The position numbers and the translations under genes are program-made. Under the pieces are notes generated by a model. The model made no database searches. It saw nothing but the letters and a program-made list of their open reading frames with translations, and was not told where the DNA came from. 64,000 bases of DNA, from assembly GCA_037349105.1 (NCBI GenBank), contig JAYJMM010000120.1, forward strand, positions 7,754,001 through 7,818,000, in the 5' to 3' direction. Numbering within the stretch: the first letter of the stretch is position 1; each line of letters starts with the position of its first letter. Shown here one piece after another: positions 54,601-64,000 of this stretch. This DNA comes from Limnomonas spitsbergensis. Lineage: Eukaryota > Chlorophyta > Chlorophyceae > Chlamydomonadales.

Positions 54601-57600
54601 CGCCACCCCCCTCCTCGCCTCACTCGCCAGCCCCATCCTCACCTCCCTGCTCCCAGGTGGCCACGTGGCCATGCCCTGCTTCCCGGCCTCCCTCGCCACC
54701 CCCCTCCTCGCCTCCTTCCCCCCACACCCGACCTCCCTGCTCCCAGGTGGCCACGTGGCCATACCCTGCTTCCTGGCCTCCCTCGCCACCCCCCTCCTCA
54801 CCTCCTTCCCCCCACACCCGACCTCCCTGCCCCCAAGTGGCCACGTGGCCATACCCTGCTTCCTGGCCTCCCTCGCCACCCCCCTCCTCGCCTCCTTCCC
54901 CCCACACCCGGCCTCCCTGCTCACAGGTGGCCACATGGCCTTGCCCTGCTTCCTGGCCTCCCTCGCCACCCCCCTCCTCGCCTCCTTCCCCCCACACCCG
55001 GCCTCCCTGCTCACAGGTGGCCACGTGGCCATACCCTGCTTCCTGGCCTCCCTCGCCACCCCCCTCCTCGCCTCCTTCCCCCCACACCCGGCCTCCCTGC
55101 TCACAGGTGGCCACATGGCCTTGCCCTGCTTCCCTGCCTCCCTGGCCACCCCCTCCTCGCCTCACTCGCCACCCCCCTCCTCACCTCCTTCCCTCCACAC
55201 CCGACCTCCCTGCTCCCAGGTGGCCACGTGGCCATGCCCTGCTTCCCGGCCTCCCTCGCCACCCCCCTCCTCGCCTCCTTCCCCTCACACCCGACCTCCC
55301 TGCTCCCAGGTGGCCACGTGGCCATGCCCTGCTTCCCGGCCTCCCTCGCCACCCCCCTCCCCGCCTCACTCGCCAGCCCCCTCCTCGCCTCCTTCCCCTC
55401 ACACCCCTCCTCCCTGATCCCAGGTGGCCACGTAGCCATGTCCCGCTTCCTTGTCTCCCTCACCACCCCCCTCCTCGCCTCACTCGCCACCCCCCTCCTC
55501 ACCTCCTTCCCTCCACACTCCTCCTCCCTGATCCCAGGTGGCCACGTGGCCATGCCCTGCTTCCCGGCCTCCCTCACCACCCCCCTCCTCACCTCCTTCC
55601 CCTCACACCCCTCCTCCCTGATCCCAGGTGGCCACGTAGCCATGTCCCGCTTCCTTGTCTCCCTCACCACCCCCCTCCTCGCCTCCTTCCCCTCACACTC
55701 CTCCTCCCTGCTCCCAGGTGGCCACGTGGCCATGCCCTGCTTCCCGGCCTCCCTCACCACCCCCCTCCTCGCCTCCTTCCCCTCACACCCCTCCTCCCTG
55801 ATCCCAGGTGGCCACGTAGCCATGTCCCGCTTCCTTGTCTCCCTCACCACCCCCCTCCTCGCCTCACTCGCCACCCCCCTCCTCACCTCCTTCCCTCCAC
55901 ACTCCTCCTCCCTGATCCCAGGTGGCCACGTGGCCATGCCCTGCTTCCCGGCCTCCCTCACCACCCCCCTCCTCACCTCCTTCCCCTCACACCCCTCCTC
56001 CCTGATCCCAGGTGGCCACGTAGCCATGTCCCGCTTCCTTGTCTCCCTCACCACCCCCCTCCTCGCCTCCTTCCCTCCACACTCCTCCTCCCTGATCCCA
56101 GGTGGCCACGTGGCCATGCCCTGCTTCCCGGCCTCCCTCACCACCCCCCTCCTCACCTCCTTCCCCTCACACCCCTCCTCCCTGATCCCAGGTGGCCACG
56201 TAGCCATGTCCCGCTTCCTTGTCTCCAAGTCCGTCTGGCTGGACAGCGACGACGCCTTGGACGACACACCGCTGCACCTGGCCGCACGCGCCGGCTCCGA
56301 AGCTGTCTGCCAGCTGCTGTGCGAGGCCGGGGCCAAGATGGAGCTGCGCAACAAGCGCGGGCTGACGCCGCTTGGGGAGGCGCTGGTGGGCGGACACATG
56401 CAGGCGGCAGAGGTGCTGCTGGGAAAGGGTGCCAGCGCGACAGCCAGGGCCCGAGGGTGAGCACACGGGTGGGTGTGGGCGGTGTGGCTTAGGGTTTAGA
56501 GCTGAAGGTGAACTGTGGACACGCTGCGCAGGCCCGCCACCCGTCCACACTTTCCTCAGACCTCTCAATCATCCCCACGCACCCTATGCCCCCACCCCCT
56601 CTTATCTCGTCCTCTTCTCACCCCTCTCACCCTCACCCCTGTCAGGCTCCCCTCCTGCTCCCCGTCAGGTTCTACACCTTTTCACCTGGAGGGCTGACTT
56701 GCACACTTAACGGCCTGTCCACACTCTCTCCACACCTCATTCCCACCCCCCTCTCAGGTTCTCCCTCCTGCACCTAGTGTGTGGCCTGAGCCTGGATGGG
56801 GCTGTTGCCCTGCTGCTAACAAACTGCCTCCCGTTCACAGTCTCACACCTTCCCCACACCTTCACACATCATTCCCACCCCCCTGTCAGGTTCTCCCTCC
56901 TGCACTCAATGTGTGGCCTGGGCCTGGATGAGGCGGTTGCCCTGCTGCTAACAAACTGCCTCCCGTTCACAGTCTCACACCTTCCCCACACCTTCTTCAC
57001 ACCTCATTCCCACCTCCCTGTCAGGTTCTCCCTCCTGCACCTGGTGTGTGGCCTGGGCCTGGATGAGGCGGTTGCCCTGCTGCTGGGTCCCAAGGGCCAG
57101 GCAGATCCCAAGGAGGCCACCAACACCGAGGGGCTCACGCCCCTGCACGCAGCAGCCATGGCCCCCAGCCTGGCATGTGTGGAGCTGCTGCTCAAGAAAG
57201 GTATGATGACATACGCTGCTGACCGATATACCTCCCTGCTGCTGCCTGCGCCCCTTCAACCTAAAACATGAGCTCTGCTCTGCTGCAGGCGCATACCCCT
57301 CTGAGCAGCGTAGTAAGGGACAGCATGGCTGCCGCCTGGGTCCCCAATGGCAGCTGCCCTCCTTCAGCTGCTCGTAACACTGAAACCTAAGCCCTGCTCG
57401 GATACGTTTCAGGTGCTGTCTCTTCTGATCAGTGCAACAGCGGCAGCCTGTACCGGACTAGGTCCAGTGATGGCTGCCTCCGTGTCGCAGCTCCTTAACC
57501 CCAAACACTGGGCCATGCCCTGATACCCTGGTCCCTTAACCCCAGACCCTGAGCCCTGCACTGATACCCTGGGCCGTTAACCCCAGACCCTGAGCCCTGC

Positions 57601-60600
57601 TCTGATACCCTGGGCCCTTAATCTCAAACCCTGAGCCCTGCCCTGATACCCTGGGCCCTTGACCCTAAACCTGAGCCCTGCTCTGATACCCTGGGCCCTT
57701 AATCTCAAACCCTGAACCCTGCCCTGATACCCTGGGCCCTTGACCCTAAACCTGAGCCCTGCTCTGATACCCTGGGCCCTCAATCTCAAACCCTGAGCCC
57801 TGCCCTGATACCCTGGGCCCTTGACCCTAAACCTGAGCCCTGCTCTGAAACCCTTTAGGTGCTGACCCCTCTGACCAGTGCAACAGCGGCAGTCTGGCTG
57901 TCGACCGGATTCCTGATGACGGCTCAGCGGGTGACGCGGCCAGCGAGGCGGCACAGATCCGGAGGCGGCTGGAGGCAGCGGCGAGCCAGGCGGGGAAGAA
58001 GCCCGTCACGGCTAGGCTGTGGGCGGGAACTGAAGCTGCGGGGAAACGATTGGGGTACCTTCCGACGCCGGTGGCAGCCGGCAGCCGCAAGCCGCAGGCG
58101 GAGGAGCCGTTTGAGAAGGGCTTTGCGAGGCTGCCACGAGAGGAGCAGCTGCGTAAGGTATGTGTGTGTTTGAAGTTGAGACGCGGGTGTCATGCATGTG
58201 TTGTGTGCTGCCCACTGACTAAGGGTTGTCCAACCTGAAACGTGTCCAATAAGTGCATTTCACCTGGCTGGCCCTAAACCTAAACCCTTAACCCGGCTGG
58301 CCCCCTCTGGAGCGTACAAATCGGGGGAATTGGGACCACCTGCCCAATCTGTTTTTTTATGTGGCCTCTTGGTGTGCGCTTGGTAGACTGTGCGGTGCTC
58401 TCATCTGGGAATATGGGAATATGTTTTCCAAATGCGAATGTGGAGTTACGGAATTTGAACAAGGGTCGAAGGATGGGGAGCCAGGGGATATTATCATGGA
58501 GTTTCCGAAAACGGTCTCCCCTGAAAGTGTGAAAGGTTGAAAGATGCTGCACATTGCGGCCACTGGGCGCTCTTGTTGGACTGTTCATAAAACCAGGAAT
58601 CAGGGAGCCTGCACCCCCTGTCCAACCTGCTGCGCGTCACGCCTGCTTGGCACACAGTGAATAGCTCTCAGACTGGGGATGTGCAAATTTGCAGTATCTG
58701 TTTATCCAGATTTCCAACCTACTTGTTAAGCCTGCTGGGCACACCGCGGGCTGGACACGAACCTGGCAATCTGCACCCCTTGGCGATTCTCCTTTCCTAC
58801 CTGCTGCGCGTTGCGCCTGCTTGGCACACCATCAGAGAGTGCCATATGGAATCTGCGCCCTTCCTCCAAAATGCTGTACACCGCCTCAGGTGGAAGCGTA
58901 TGCGCGTATGGACGAGGCTGCCAGGGCGCAGATGTCGCACCTGAGCGAGGAGGCGCGCAAGGTGCTGCTGGACCTGGGGCGGGCAGGGCAGATGCTGGAG
59001 TGCATGAGCGGACTGCTGGCGCTCAAGTAGGTGACGTGGGGGTGGAGGTTAGAGGCGGTTCAAAGTGGACTTTTTGTGTAAAAGAAGCTCAGGGTTCATA
59101 AGAAATTGGACTTAAAGTAACACCCATCAAGTTTGTAGCATGAGTGCATGAGTGCATGAGTGTATGAGCCATGGACCGTCTGCTCATCCGACATTTTCCA
59201 GGGAGATGCACCCTGCACCATGTGTCAGCGCCCTGGTGGTTCCTTCATCCCCTGGACTGAGGCGCCTGACCCCTCCCTTCCTCAGGAGTGATGCAGCGTT
59301 CCAGCGGGACCTGGTGGACCCTGTGGTCAGGGCAGCCATGCAGGACATCAAGGACACAAACAACTTGGAGAGGTACGGGGGGGGAGAGGCGCATGCAATG
59401 TACGAGGAAAAGGAAATACTTGAACATAGTAGTAACTTTGTTGGACGTGATGGACCCTGGGGTCAGGGCTGCCATGCAGGACATCAAGGACACAAACAAC
59501 TTGGAGAGGTACGAGGGGGGAGAGGCGCATGCAATGTACGAGGAAAAGGAAATACTTGAACATAGTAGTAACTTTGTTGGACGTGGTGGACCCTGGGGTC
59601 AGGGCTGCCATGCAGGACATCAAGGACACAAACAACTTGGAGAGGTACGAGGGGGGAGAGGCGCATGCAATGTACGAGGAAAAGGAAATACTTGAACATA
59701 GTAGTAACTTTGTTGGACGTGGTGGACCCTGGGGTCAGGGCTGCCATGCAGGTCATCAAGGACACAAACAACTTGGAGAGGTACGAGGGGGGAGAGGCGC
59801 ATGCAATGTACGAGGAAAAGGAAATACTTGAGCATACTGGTAACTATGTTGGATCCGTGGTCATTCACTAAGGAGACATATAGGCCTTCTAGCCTAAATC
59901 TTGCTGCCAAGCGCCAGAATGAATGAGCCGATTTGAATCATGGTCCTGCCTGCGTGTTCTGGTTCCAAGGACGATATGCGCGTGCAGCAGGGCAGCCTGT
60001 CAAGCCTCTTAGAAATAATCGAAATTTGAATCCAGTGTCCGCCTGCGTGTGTTAGGTACAAAGATGACATACGTGTGCAGGGCATGCTTGCCAAGATGAA
60101 CAAGCTGCAGGCCGTGGTGCGGGCCAATGGCAACCCAAAGGTGAGGGCGGTCAGGGCTGACAGCAAGCTCAAAGTAATGGGGGGAGGGCTTAGGGTCAAT
60201 GGCAACCCGTGAGGTACGGGGTGAAGGGTTTACGGTAATGTTGACTTGAATGGCTTACGGTTTAGGGCTGATTGCAAACACAACGTAATGGGTGGAGGGC
60301 TTTTGGCAAATTGCAACACGGGAGGGACAGGAATTAGGGCTGAAGGCAATCTTAACCTGATGGGTTTAGGGGTAAGGGCTAACGGCAACCCAGCGGTGAT
60401 AGCTGCCCCTTCCCTGGCGAATGGCACTGGCCATTTGGCATAGTGTGCATTGCAATGGGCCCTTGGCTAGGTCCCAGCCCTAGCTGCGTGACTTCTGGGC
60501 CCTTTCATCAGAGGGGACCTGGCCATGGTGTGATGATGGCTTAGGCTGCTGGCTAGGCCGGGGGCCGTCTAACGCCTACCTTCTACAGGCCTTCTCATGC

Positions 60601-62332
60601 TGCACGGGCTGCCTGGATCTTAAGGAGCACCAGGATGGATGCAAAGTGGATGACTCCTCTGGGGGGAGGGGGGGGAGGGGGCTTAGGTGGGTAAATATAA
60701 GATGATACATAGGAGGTTTTGCTCTGAGGGAGGGGGGGAGTGTGCTTAGGTACCGGTAGGTGACTAAAAGTTGATGCACTGGATGACTCCTCTGGGGTGG
60801 AGGGGGGGGGAGGGTGCTAAGGTAGGTAAATATAAGATGACGCATAGGAGGCTTTGCTTTGCCAAAGGTTTGTCTCCATACTGTTCACATCCCCTGATGG
60901 CCCTGCTTGTGTATTTGCATTGCATTTTCGGGCACGGTCATAATGCTCTGCTCCTGCACCCTGCTGTGTAGATTGGACTGGATGACGTCCTAGCCGCTCC
61001 CAATGGAGCCGGCTCGGCTGAGGAGGTTCGGCAGCGCGTGGCCACGCTGACCACCAACATGGGGCTGATGCGGAGCCGAGCGGTGGTGTTGCTGGGGGGA
61101 GAAGCAACAGCTAGTGGTGTTGCAGGGGTGGCGGAGGTGAGGTGTGGTGTTGCTGAGGGGAGGAGCAACAGGAGAAGTTAGACTGGCAATGTCAAGGGTT
61201 CAAGATTTAGGCTTCTGATCAGTGGTGTGGCCCACTAATCTTTGCTAGAGGGCGGAAACAAATGGGGTTCCAAAATGTCTATGTTTTCTCCAGGAAGAAA
61301 GCACAGCGGATCAAGCTGATTGACTGCACGGATTAGCGGAGGTTGCTGCCAGAGAATGCTTGTTGTATTGTATGACCGCAGGAACACCTGACAGGCCCCT
61401 CTGCTCCCCGCCTCACTTCATAGGAGGTGACGACAGTGTTAGGTCAAGCCACCGGAAACAAGGCGACCATCGCGGCAGCAGATGCAGCCCCGTTTGGCAC
61501 TGCTGCCGCCGTGCCAAGCGGGGAGGACATACTGACCCCAGTGGGGCCAGAAACGTTAAGCGGCTGGATGTCTGAGCTGTGGCGCGAGGTCCTGTTGCAG
61601 CTGAGGCCGAACCTGGTGTTGTTGGCGCTGTTGCTGGCGGCGTTTTGGTATATGGGGATGCTGCCAGGTGGGTGTGAATGGGTTATCTATTCAGTGTATG
61701 GATGTTTCCCATTCCAGATTCAAATTTGGGTGGCTGTTTTGAAGCAGTTCACTTATATCCAGTCGTCATGTATATAGGCCGTTTTTTGCTTGTAGCAAAA
61801 AGAAATAAAACGCCAACAACTGAGACGTAGAAACGAGGGGGGGCAGAGGACACGACATGAGAGCTCTGCCAGCCTGTAGTCGAATTCAGCATTCAATTAA
61901 AGCAGCACTAGATAATGACAATGCCGAACCGCCTATCAGAAAGGCCTTCACTGTACGCCCATGGACAGTTTTGAAACACTGAGCTCTCTTCTAGCCCATG
62001 TGTTATTCACCAGGTCCCACTAAGGCGGTCTTGTGTGTTCCAAATCTAGTAAATAGTGATGGCATTTCAGGTCGTGTATGCAGGATTCCGTATTTTTCAG
62101 CCCGTTTTTGAATCTGCTGACCCGAGCTTCCCTGTATCACGTTTGTGATCTGATCACTGTTGTTGCTGCTGCTGCTGTGTTTTCCTTAACCATTTTGCTG
62201 AAATGTGTTGATCTGTGTTGTGGCGAAGGTCAGCTATCCGGGAGCAGGGAGAAGCTGGAAGAATCAATCAGGAAGACGGCCACGGCAGCCATGGGGGGCA
62301 TGGAAGATGCTGGGAGCGAAGAGGAGCTTTGA
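51662..62332 (+). CDS. Ankyrin-repeat protein with C-terminal membrane anchor
   Basis: Fourteen exons join in frame to 628 residues: 51662-51682, 51795-51860, 52244-52339, 52847-52931, 56192-56456, 57025-57200, 57859-58157, 58890-59026, 59286-59372, 60056-60140, 60589-60645, 60972-61136, 61424-61667 and 62229-62332 (TGA). Five ankyrin repeats span about residues 30-237 (GLTPLHYAASHGHHE, GRSPLHFACAGGHVAM, DDTPLHLAARAGSEAV, GLTPLGEALVGGHMQAA, GLTPLHAAAMAPSLA). A charged linker follows, then a helical, coiled-coil-like part (337-439). Next come a small Cys-rich exon (SCCTGC..DGC), a hydrophobic segment LVLLALLLAAFWYMGML at about 576-593, and an acidic tail ending GSEEEL. This architecture suggests a tail-anchored scaffold; the partner is unknown. 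Exon 11 uses a weak donor (AAA|gtggat) and is the least certain. Most introns carry tandem copies of a neighbouring splice junction. Confidence 0.88.
52000..52243 (+). repeat. Two echoes of ankyrin exon 3 5' edge with acceptor
   Basis: The block TCCCTCCTGTT..CTC(A/G)GGCC(G/A)TGCAGCT, then GTGAAGCAGGGGGCAGCTGC, occurs near 52010, near 52120 and at the real exon (52244), at about 110-bp spacing. The copies are followed by GGTCTGATGCGCACTATCC in the intron where the real exon continues. Confidence 0.92.
52945..53002 (+). repeat. Echo of ankyrin exon 4 3' edge with donor
   Basis: GAGGACCCTCAGGCGCTCACCC..ACACTGTGCACGTCTAGTGAGGTAAG copies the end of exon 4 (GAGGACCCCGAGGGACGCTCACCC..GTGCTG|gtgag) about 50 bp downstream in the intron. 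Confidence 0.85.
54040..56191 (+). repeat. 90-bp minisatellite of repeated 3' splice sites before ankyrin exon 5
   Basis: About 22 units upstream plus the real junction carry GTGGCCACGTGGCCATGCCC preceded by CCTGCTCCCAG, the acceptor and first bases of exon 5. Unit starts include 54111, 54201, 54294, 54383, 54473, 54563, 54656, 54746, 54836, 54926, 55016 and 55106, then others up to 56100. Most spacings are 90 bp, some 93 or about 113-115 where a CGCCTCACTCGCCACCC block is inserted. The + frame that contains exon 5 is open through the whole array from 53932. Confidence 0.96.
56640..57024 (+). repeat. Two echoes of ankyrin exon 6 5' edge with acceptor
   Basis: CAGGTTCTCCCTCCTGCAC, then GTGTGTGGCCTG.GCCTGGATG and GTTGCCCTGCTGCT, occurs at about 56754, 56887 and 57022 (the real exon starts at 57025). 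The copies diverge after ..CTGCTGCT into intron sequence (AACAAACTGCCTCCCG). The period is about 133-135 bp. Confidence 0.93.
57286..57480 (+). repeat. Two echoes of ankyrin exon 7 5' edge with acceptor
   Basis: The blocks at 57288 (CAGGCGCATACCCCTCTGA) and 57411 (CAGGTGCTGTCTCTTCTGA, then CAGTGCAACAGCGGCAG) copy the real exon 7 start (TAGGTGCTGACCCCTCTGAC, from 57859, then the same CAGTGCAACAGCGGCAG). Confidence 0.88.
57485..57858. repeat. CCCTGAGCCCTG/ATACCCTGGGCC tandem tract
   Basis: Imperfect tandem units (CCCTGATACCCTGGGCCCTT with ACCCTAAACCTGAGCCCTG) fill the 3' part of intron 6 up to the exon 7 acceptor. Individual 7-bp steps resemble the heptamer tracts at 23.8 and 24.9 kb. Confidence 0.85.
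59400..59870 (+). repeat. 136-bp array of repeated 5' splice sites after ankyrin exon 9
   Basis: The end of exon 9 (ACATCAAGGACACAAACAAC, then TTGGAGAG|gtacg) recurs with its flank at exactly 136-bp steps: 59344 (real), 59480, 59616 and 59752. The three extra copies are nearly identical to each other and are followed by GAGGCGCATGCAATGTACGA. Use of a later copy would add 136 nt per step and shift the frame. Confidence 0.95.
59945..59995 (+). repeat. Echo of ankyrin exon 10 5' edge
   Basis: TGCCTGCGTGTTCTGGTTCC, then AAGGACGATATGCGCGTGCAG, is a diverged copy of CGCCTGCGTGTGTTAG|GTAC, then AAAGATGACATACGTGTGCAG at 60040-60080, about 100 bp upstream. Confidence 0.8.
60645..60850 (+). repeat. 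Tandem echoes at ankyrin exon 11 3' side
   Basis: GATGACTCCTCTGGGG(GT)GGAGGGGG..CTTAGGTGGGTAAATATAAG recurs at about 60649 and 60781, with a related unit at about 60720. These G-rich copies surround the uncertain 3' end of exon 11. Confidence 0.75.
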
Positions 62333-62588
62333 AGGGCTCCCACCATCAGGGCAGGGAAGGAGTTTTTAAGGGCTCTCCGGTTGTCCAGGCAGGAGCTGGC
62401 TCTGCCTGGCCATTTCGAAAGAGGCTATTGGGTGGTTGCGTTGATGCTGTGACAGTAAAATAGGGGGGCTTGTAATTGACCTCCCGCTATCTGTGGATGC
62501 TGATGTCATGGACGGCCAGGATGAGATGCAATGAGCTATGAACAGATTCCACACCGAGCTGTCACGACAGGTTCTCGAGTTTCATTTG

Positions 62589-63242
62589 CTACTGGATCTC
62601 CTTGGGGATGGGTCCTTTGGACGATATTTGATTCCACGTGGCAAGCAAGACCCTGAAATTTTTCAAAATTGTACTTTCGATGCATGGATTTAGCTGTCCA
62701 TCCCTCCGTGTCTTGATACCGTTTGTCAGGATTGGCTTGCTTGTGACAATGCTACCATGATATGAGCCCTGGTACCCGCCCATATGATTGCATATGATTG
62801 GCTGTGTAAATGACTCGTTTGTGAGTATGCCTTGATGCATGACTGAATCCGCTACTATCCTACTGGCTCTGGTTTGTTCCAGATGCTGTTGCTTCTGTGC
62901 GTTCTGTTGCAATGCCCCAGGTAGTAAAGAAATCAGCAGCAAGCGTAAGGACCTGATACAAATCCCGTTATTCTTGCGGAGCGAATCGCCATCAGGCAAC
63001 ATCGCTGATGTTGACAGTTTGACACACCAGCACATGTGCGCTCTAGTCCTGGCGGGAGTTGTGGTTGCAAGTGTTCCGAATCGAGGTTGTATGTTAGCTC
63101 CAACCAGGGGCTCCACTTTTGGGATGAGTCCTCCGCTTAACACAGCCCCTCCGTCTTGTTCCATATTACTAAAATTAATGTATGCATAACCGGTACACAT
63201 GTGCCGTACATCCTGCAACAAACTCACAACAATGGACCGCAT
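62589..63242 (-). CDS. Possible single-exon hypothetical ORF
   Basis: An ATG-initiated frame of 217 residues (MRSIVVSLLQDVRHM.. to ..ISSKGPIPKEIQ) lies between two + strand genes. No motif, signal or transmembrane pattern is recognised and composition is unremarkable. It may be a chance open frame. Confidence 0.25.
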   Translation of the reverse strand: MRSIVVSLLQDVRHMCTGYAYINFSNMEQDGGAVLSGGLIPKVEPLVGANIQPRFGTLATTTPARTRAHMCWCVKLSTSAMLPDGDSLRKNNGICIRSLRLLLISLLPGALQQNAQKQQHLEQTRASRIVADSVMHQGILTNESFTQPIICNHMGGYQGSYHGSIVTSKPILTNGIKTRRDGQLNPCIESTILKNFRVLLATWNQISSKGPIPKEIQ

Positions 63243-63314
63243 CACAGAATCCCGGCTCCAGACATCGTAAGTTCATGTAGTCAAACCGACTCGGCGATCA
63301 CGGATTCCCCAACC

Positions 63315-64000
63315 ATGACAGGTCAGTGGCACTGGCGACGCGAAGGGCTGCGGCTGTTGCTGCTTGTCCTCGCATCCCGGCTCATGACTGCGCCTTCGGC
63401 TCTAGCGGTGACATCATCTCCCAACGACGCTGTAACAACAACAACTACGACATCATCTTCCAAAATCGATGAGTCACAAGCATCTCCCACGCTGGCAACA
63501 CCCAAGCCCCCGACACGGCTTCTGTTTCTGGTAAACGATGACAGCGACCCCCGCATTTCTGGAGCGGGATTGAAACTGGAAGACCTCCTCGTCGATCGTA
63601 ACATGGTAACACTAGGTCCCACCTGCGGCTGCATGCTAAAAATGCCCAACGGCACCACATCCGTTTCCCTTCCCCTCATCTCGTCCATCCCGCTATCCTC
63701 GCCATCAGCCACCGCTCACGATGCCTCGACGCCATCCGGCTTAGCCAGAGTAGGCTGCTACTTTGGCCCCATGGTCCTCCGAGAGCTGTCCCAGCAGGGC
63801 ATGCCTGCCGGGTCAGCCATTGACCTCGTCATGGCATGCCGCAACAGCAAGACCATGTCGAACTCCCATCCAGCCACATCAGTAGCAGAACCAGAACCAG
63901 TTGGGCACCGCACACCCGGTCATCAGCCTAATCAGCAGCAAGCATCCCTGCTGTCCCTGACCACCTTCTCCCGAGCGGATCTGCGTGGCGCGGTGCTGCT
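63315..64000 (+). CDS. 5' part of a secreted or membrane protein gene (runs off the window)
   Basis: From ATG 63315 the frame is open for 228 codons to the window end. The N-terminus is a classic signal sequence: RREGLRLLLLVLASRLM (basic residues then a Leu-rich core) with small residues after it (APSALA). A Thr/Ser-rich linker follows (TTTTTTSSS), then a less repetitive part (TRLLFLVNDDSDPRISGAG, TLGPTCGCMLKMPNG, RVGCYFGPMVLREL, GSAIDLVMACRNS). I do not recognise the family. Several Cys residues fit an extracellular or lumenal location. Confidence 0.55.
   Translation, partial: MTGQWHWRREGLRLLLLVLASRLMTAPSALAVTSSPNDAVTTTTTTSSSKIDESQASPTLATPKPPTRLLFLVNDDSDPRISGAGLKLEDLLVDRNMVTLGPTCGCMLKMPNGTTSVSLPLISSIPLSSPSATAHDASTPSGLARVGCYFGPMVLRELSQQGMPAGSAIDLVMACRNSKTMSNSHPATSVAEPEPVGHRTPGHQPNQQQASLLSLTTFSRADLRGAVL

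Noticed and set aside
54058..55149. Long minus-strand frames (MAREAGKQGMATWPPG type) across the 90-bp array
   Set aside because: They are antisense by-products of the repeat; the + strand exon 5 frame explains the array.
57485..57858. Minus-strand frame with RAQGLRLRAQGI repeats as a coding region
   Set aside because: It is a translation of the tandem tract inside ankyrin intron 6.

Overview
This is a stretch of nuclear DNA from a eukaryote. Genes are broken into many short exons with GT-AG introns, coding density is low, and minisatellites, pyrimidine-rich tracts and transposons are abundant. The gene families and transposon types (a Dualen/RandI-type non-LTR retrotransposon with two endonucleases, a KDZ-type DNA transposon, a plastid or mitochondrial-type targeting peptide on a carrier) fit a chlorophyte green alga of the Chlamydomonadales. 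The moderate GC content suggests a Dunaliella-like rather than a Chlamydomonas-like genome. This identification is inference.

Layout. 1-537: last two exons of an unidentified + strand gene, followed by a minisatellite. 3075-4413 (-): two-exon DSS1/SEM1-like proteasome-lid/BRCA2-partner gene. 5156-11148 (-): eight-exon organellar carrier (SLC25 family) with an N-terminal presequence. 11438-12477: a small inverted-repeat element. 12.5-17.7 kb: no supported gene. 18.2-22.1 kb (+): unidentified gene in which a 72-nt exon and its minisatellite-filled introns have been amplified. 22.4-29.3 kb: a hypothetical ORF, heptamer tracts and an 832-bp fold-back element with a relic viral-type BRO-N-like reading frame. 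29361-30707 (+): three-exon LEA-like protein with a presequence. 31-34 kb: a duplicated gene fragment and a BED-finger ORF. 34345-38393: 4-kb KDZ-type transposon with long terminal inverted repeats and two convergent genes. About 38.4-50.9 kb: Dualen-like retrotransposon with a >10-kb open frame (ORF1, cysteine protease, APE endonuclease, RT, RNase H, restriction-like endonuclease). 51662-62332 (+): 14-exon ankyrin-repeat protein with a C-terminal membrane anchor. 63315-64000 (+): start of a secreted or membrane protein gene that runs off the window.

The main discovery candidate concerns introns. In all three well-resolved genes (DSS1, carrier, ankyrin), the introns beside many exons carry tandem 'echoes' of the exon/intron junction itself: a piece of exon edge with its splice site, repeated 1 to 22 times at 35-136 bp periods. 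Examples are six extra 5' splice sites after carrier exon 6, three after ankyrin exon 9, and 22 extra 3' splice sites before ankyrin exon 5. In the last array most units are 90 bp and the reading frame stays open into the exon. I do not know of a named system matching this.

A second candidate is a probable intron inside the retrotransposon ORF1. Splicing would end ORF1, while intron retention would fuse it to ORF2.
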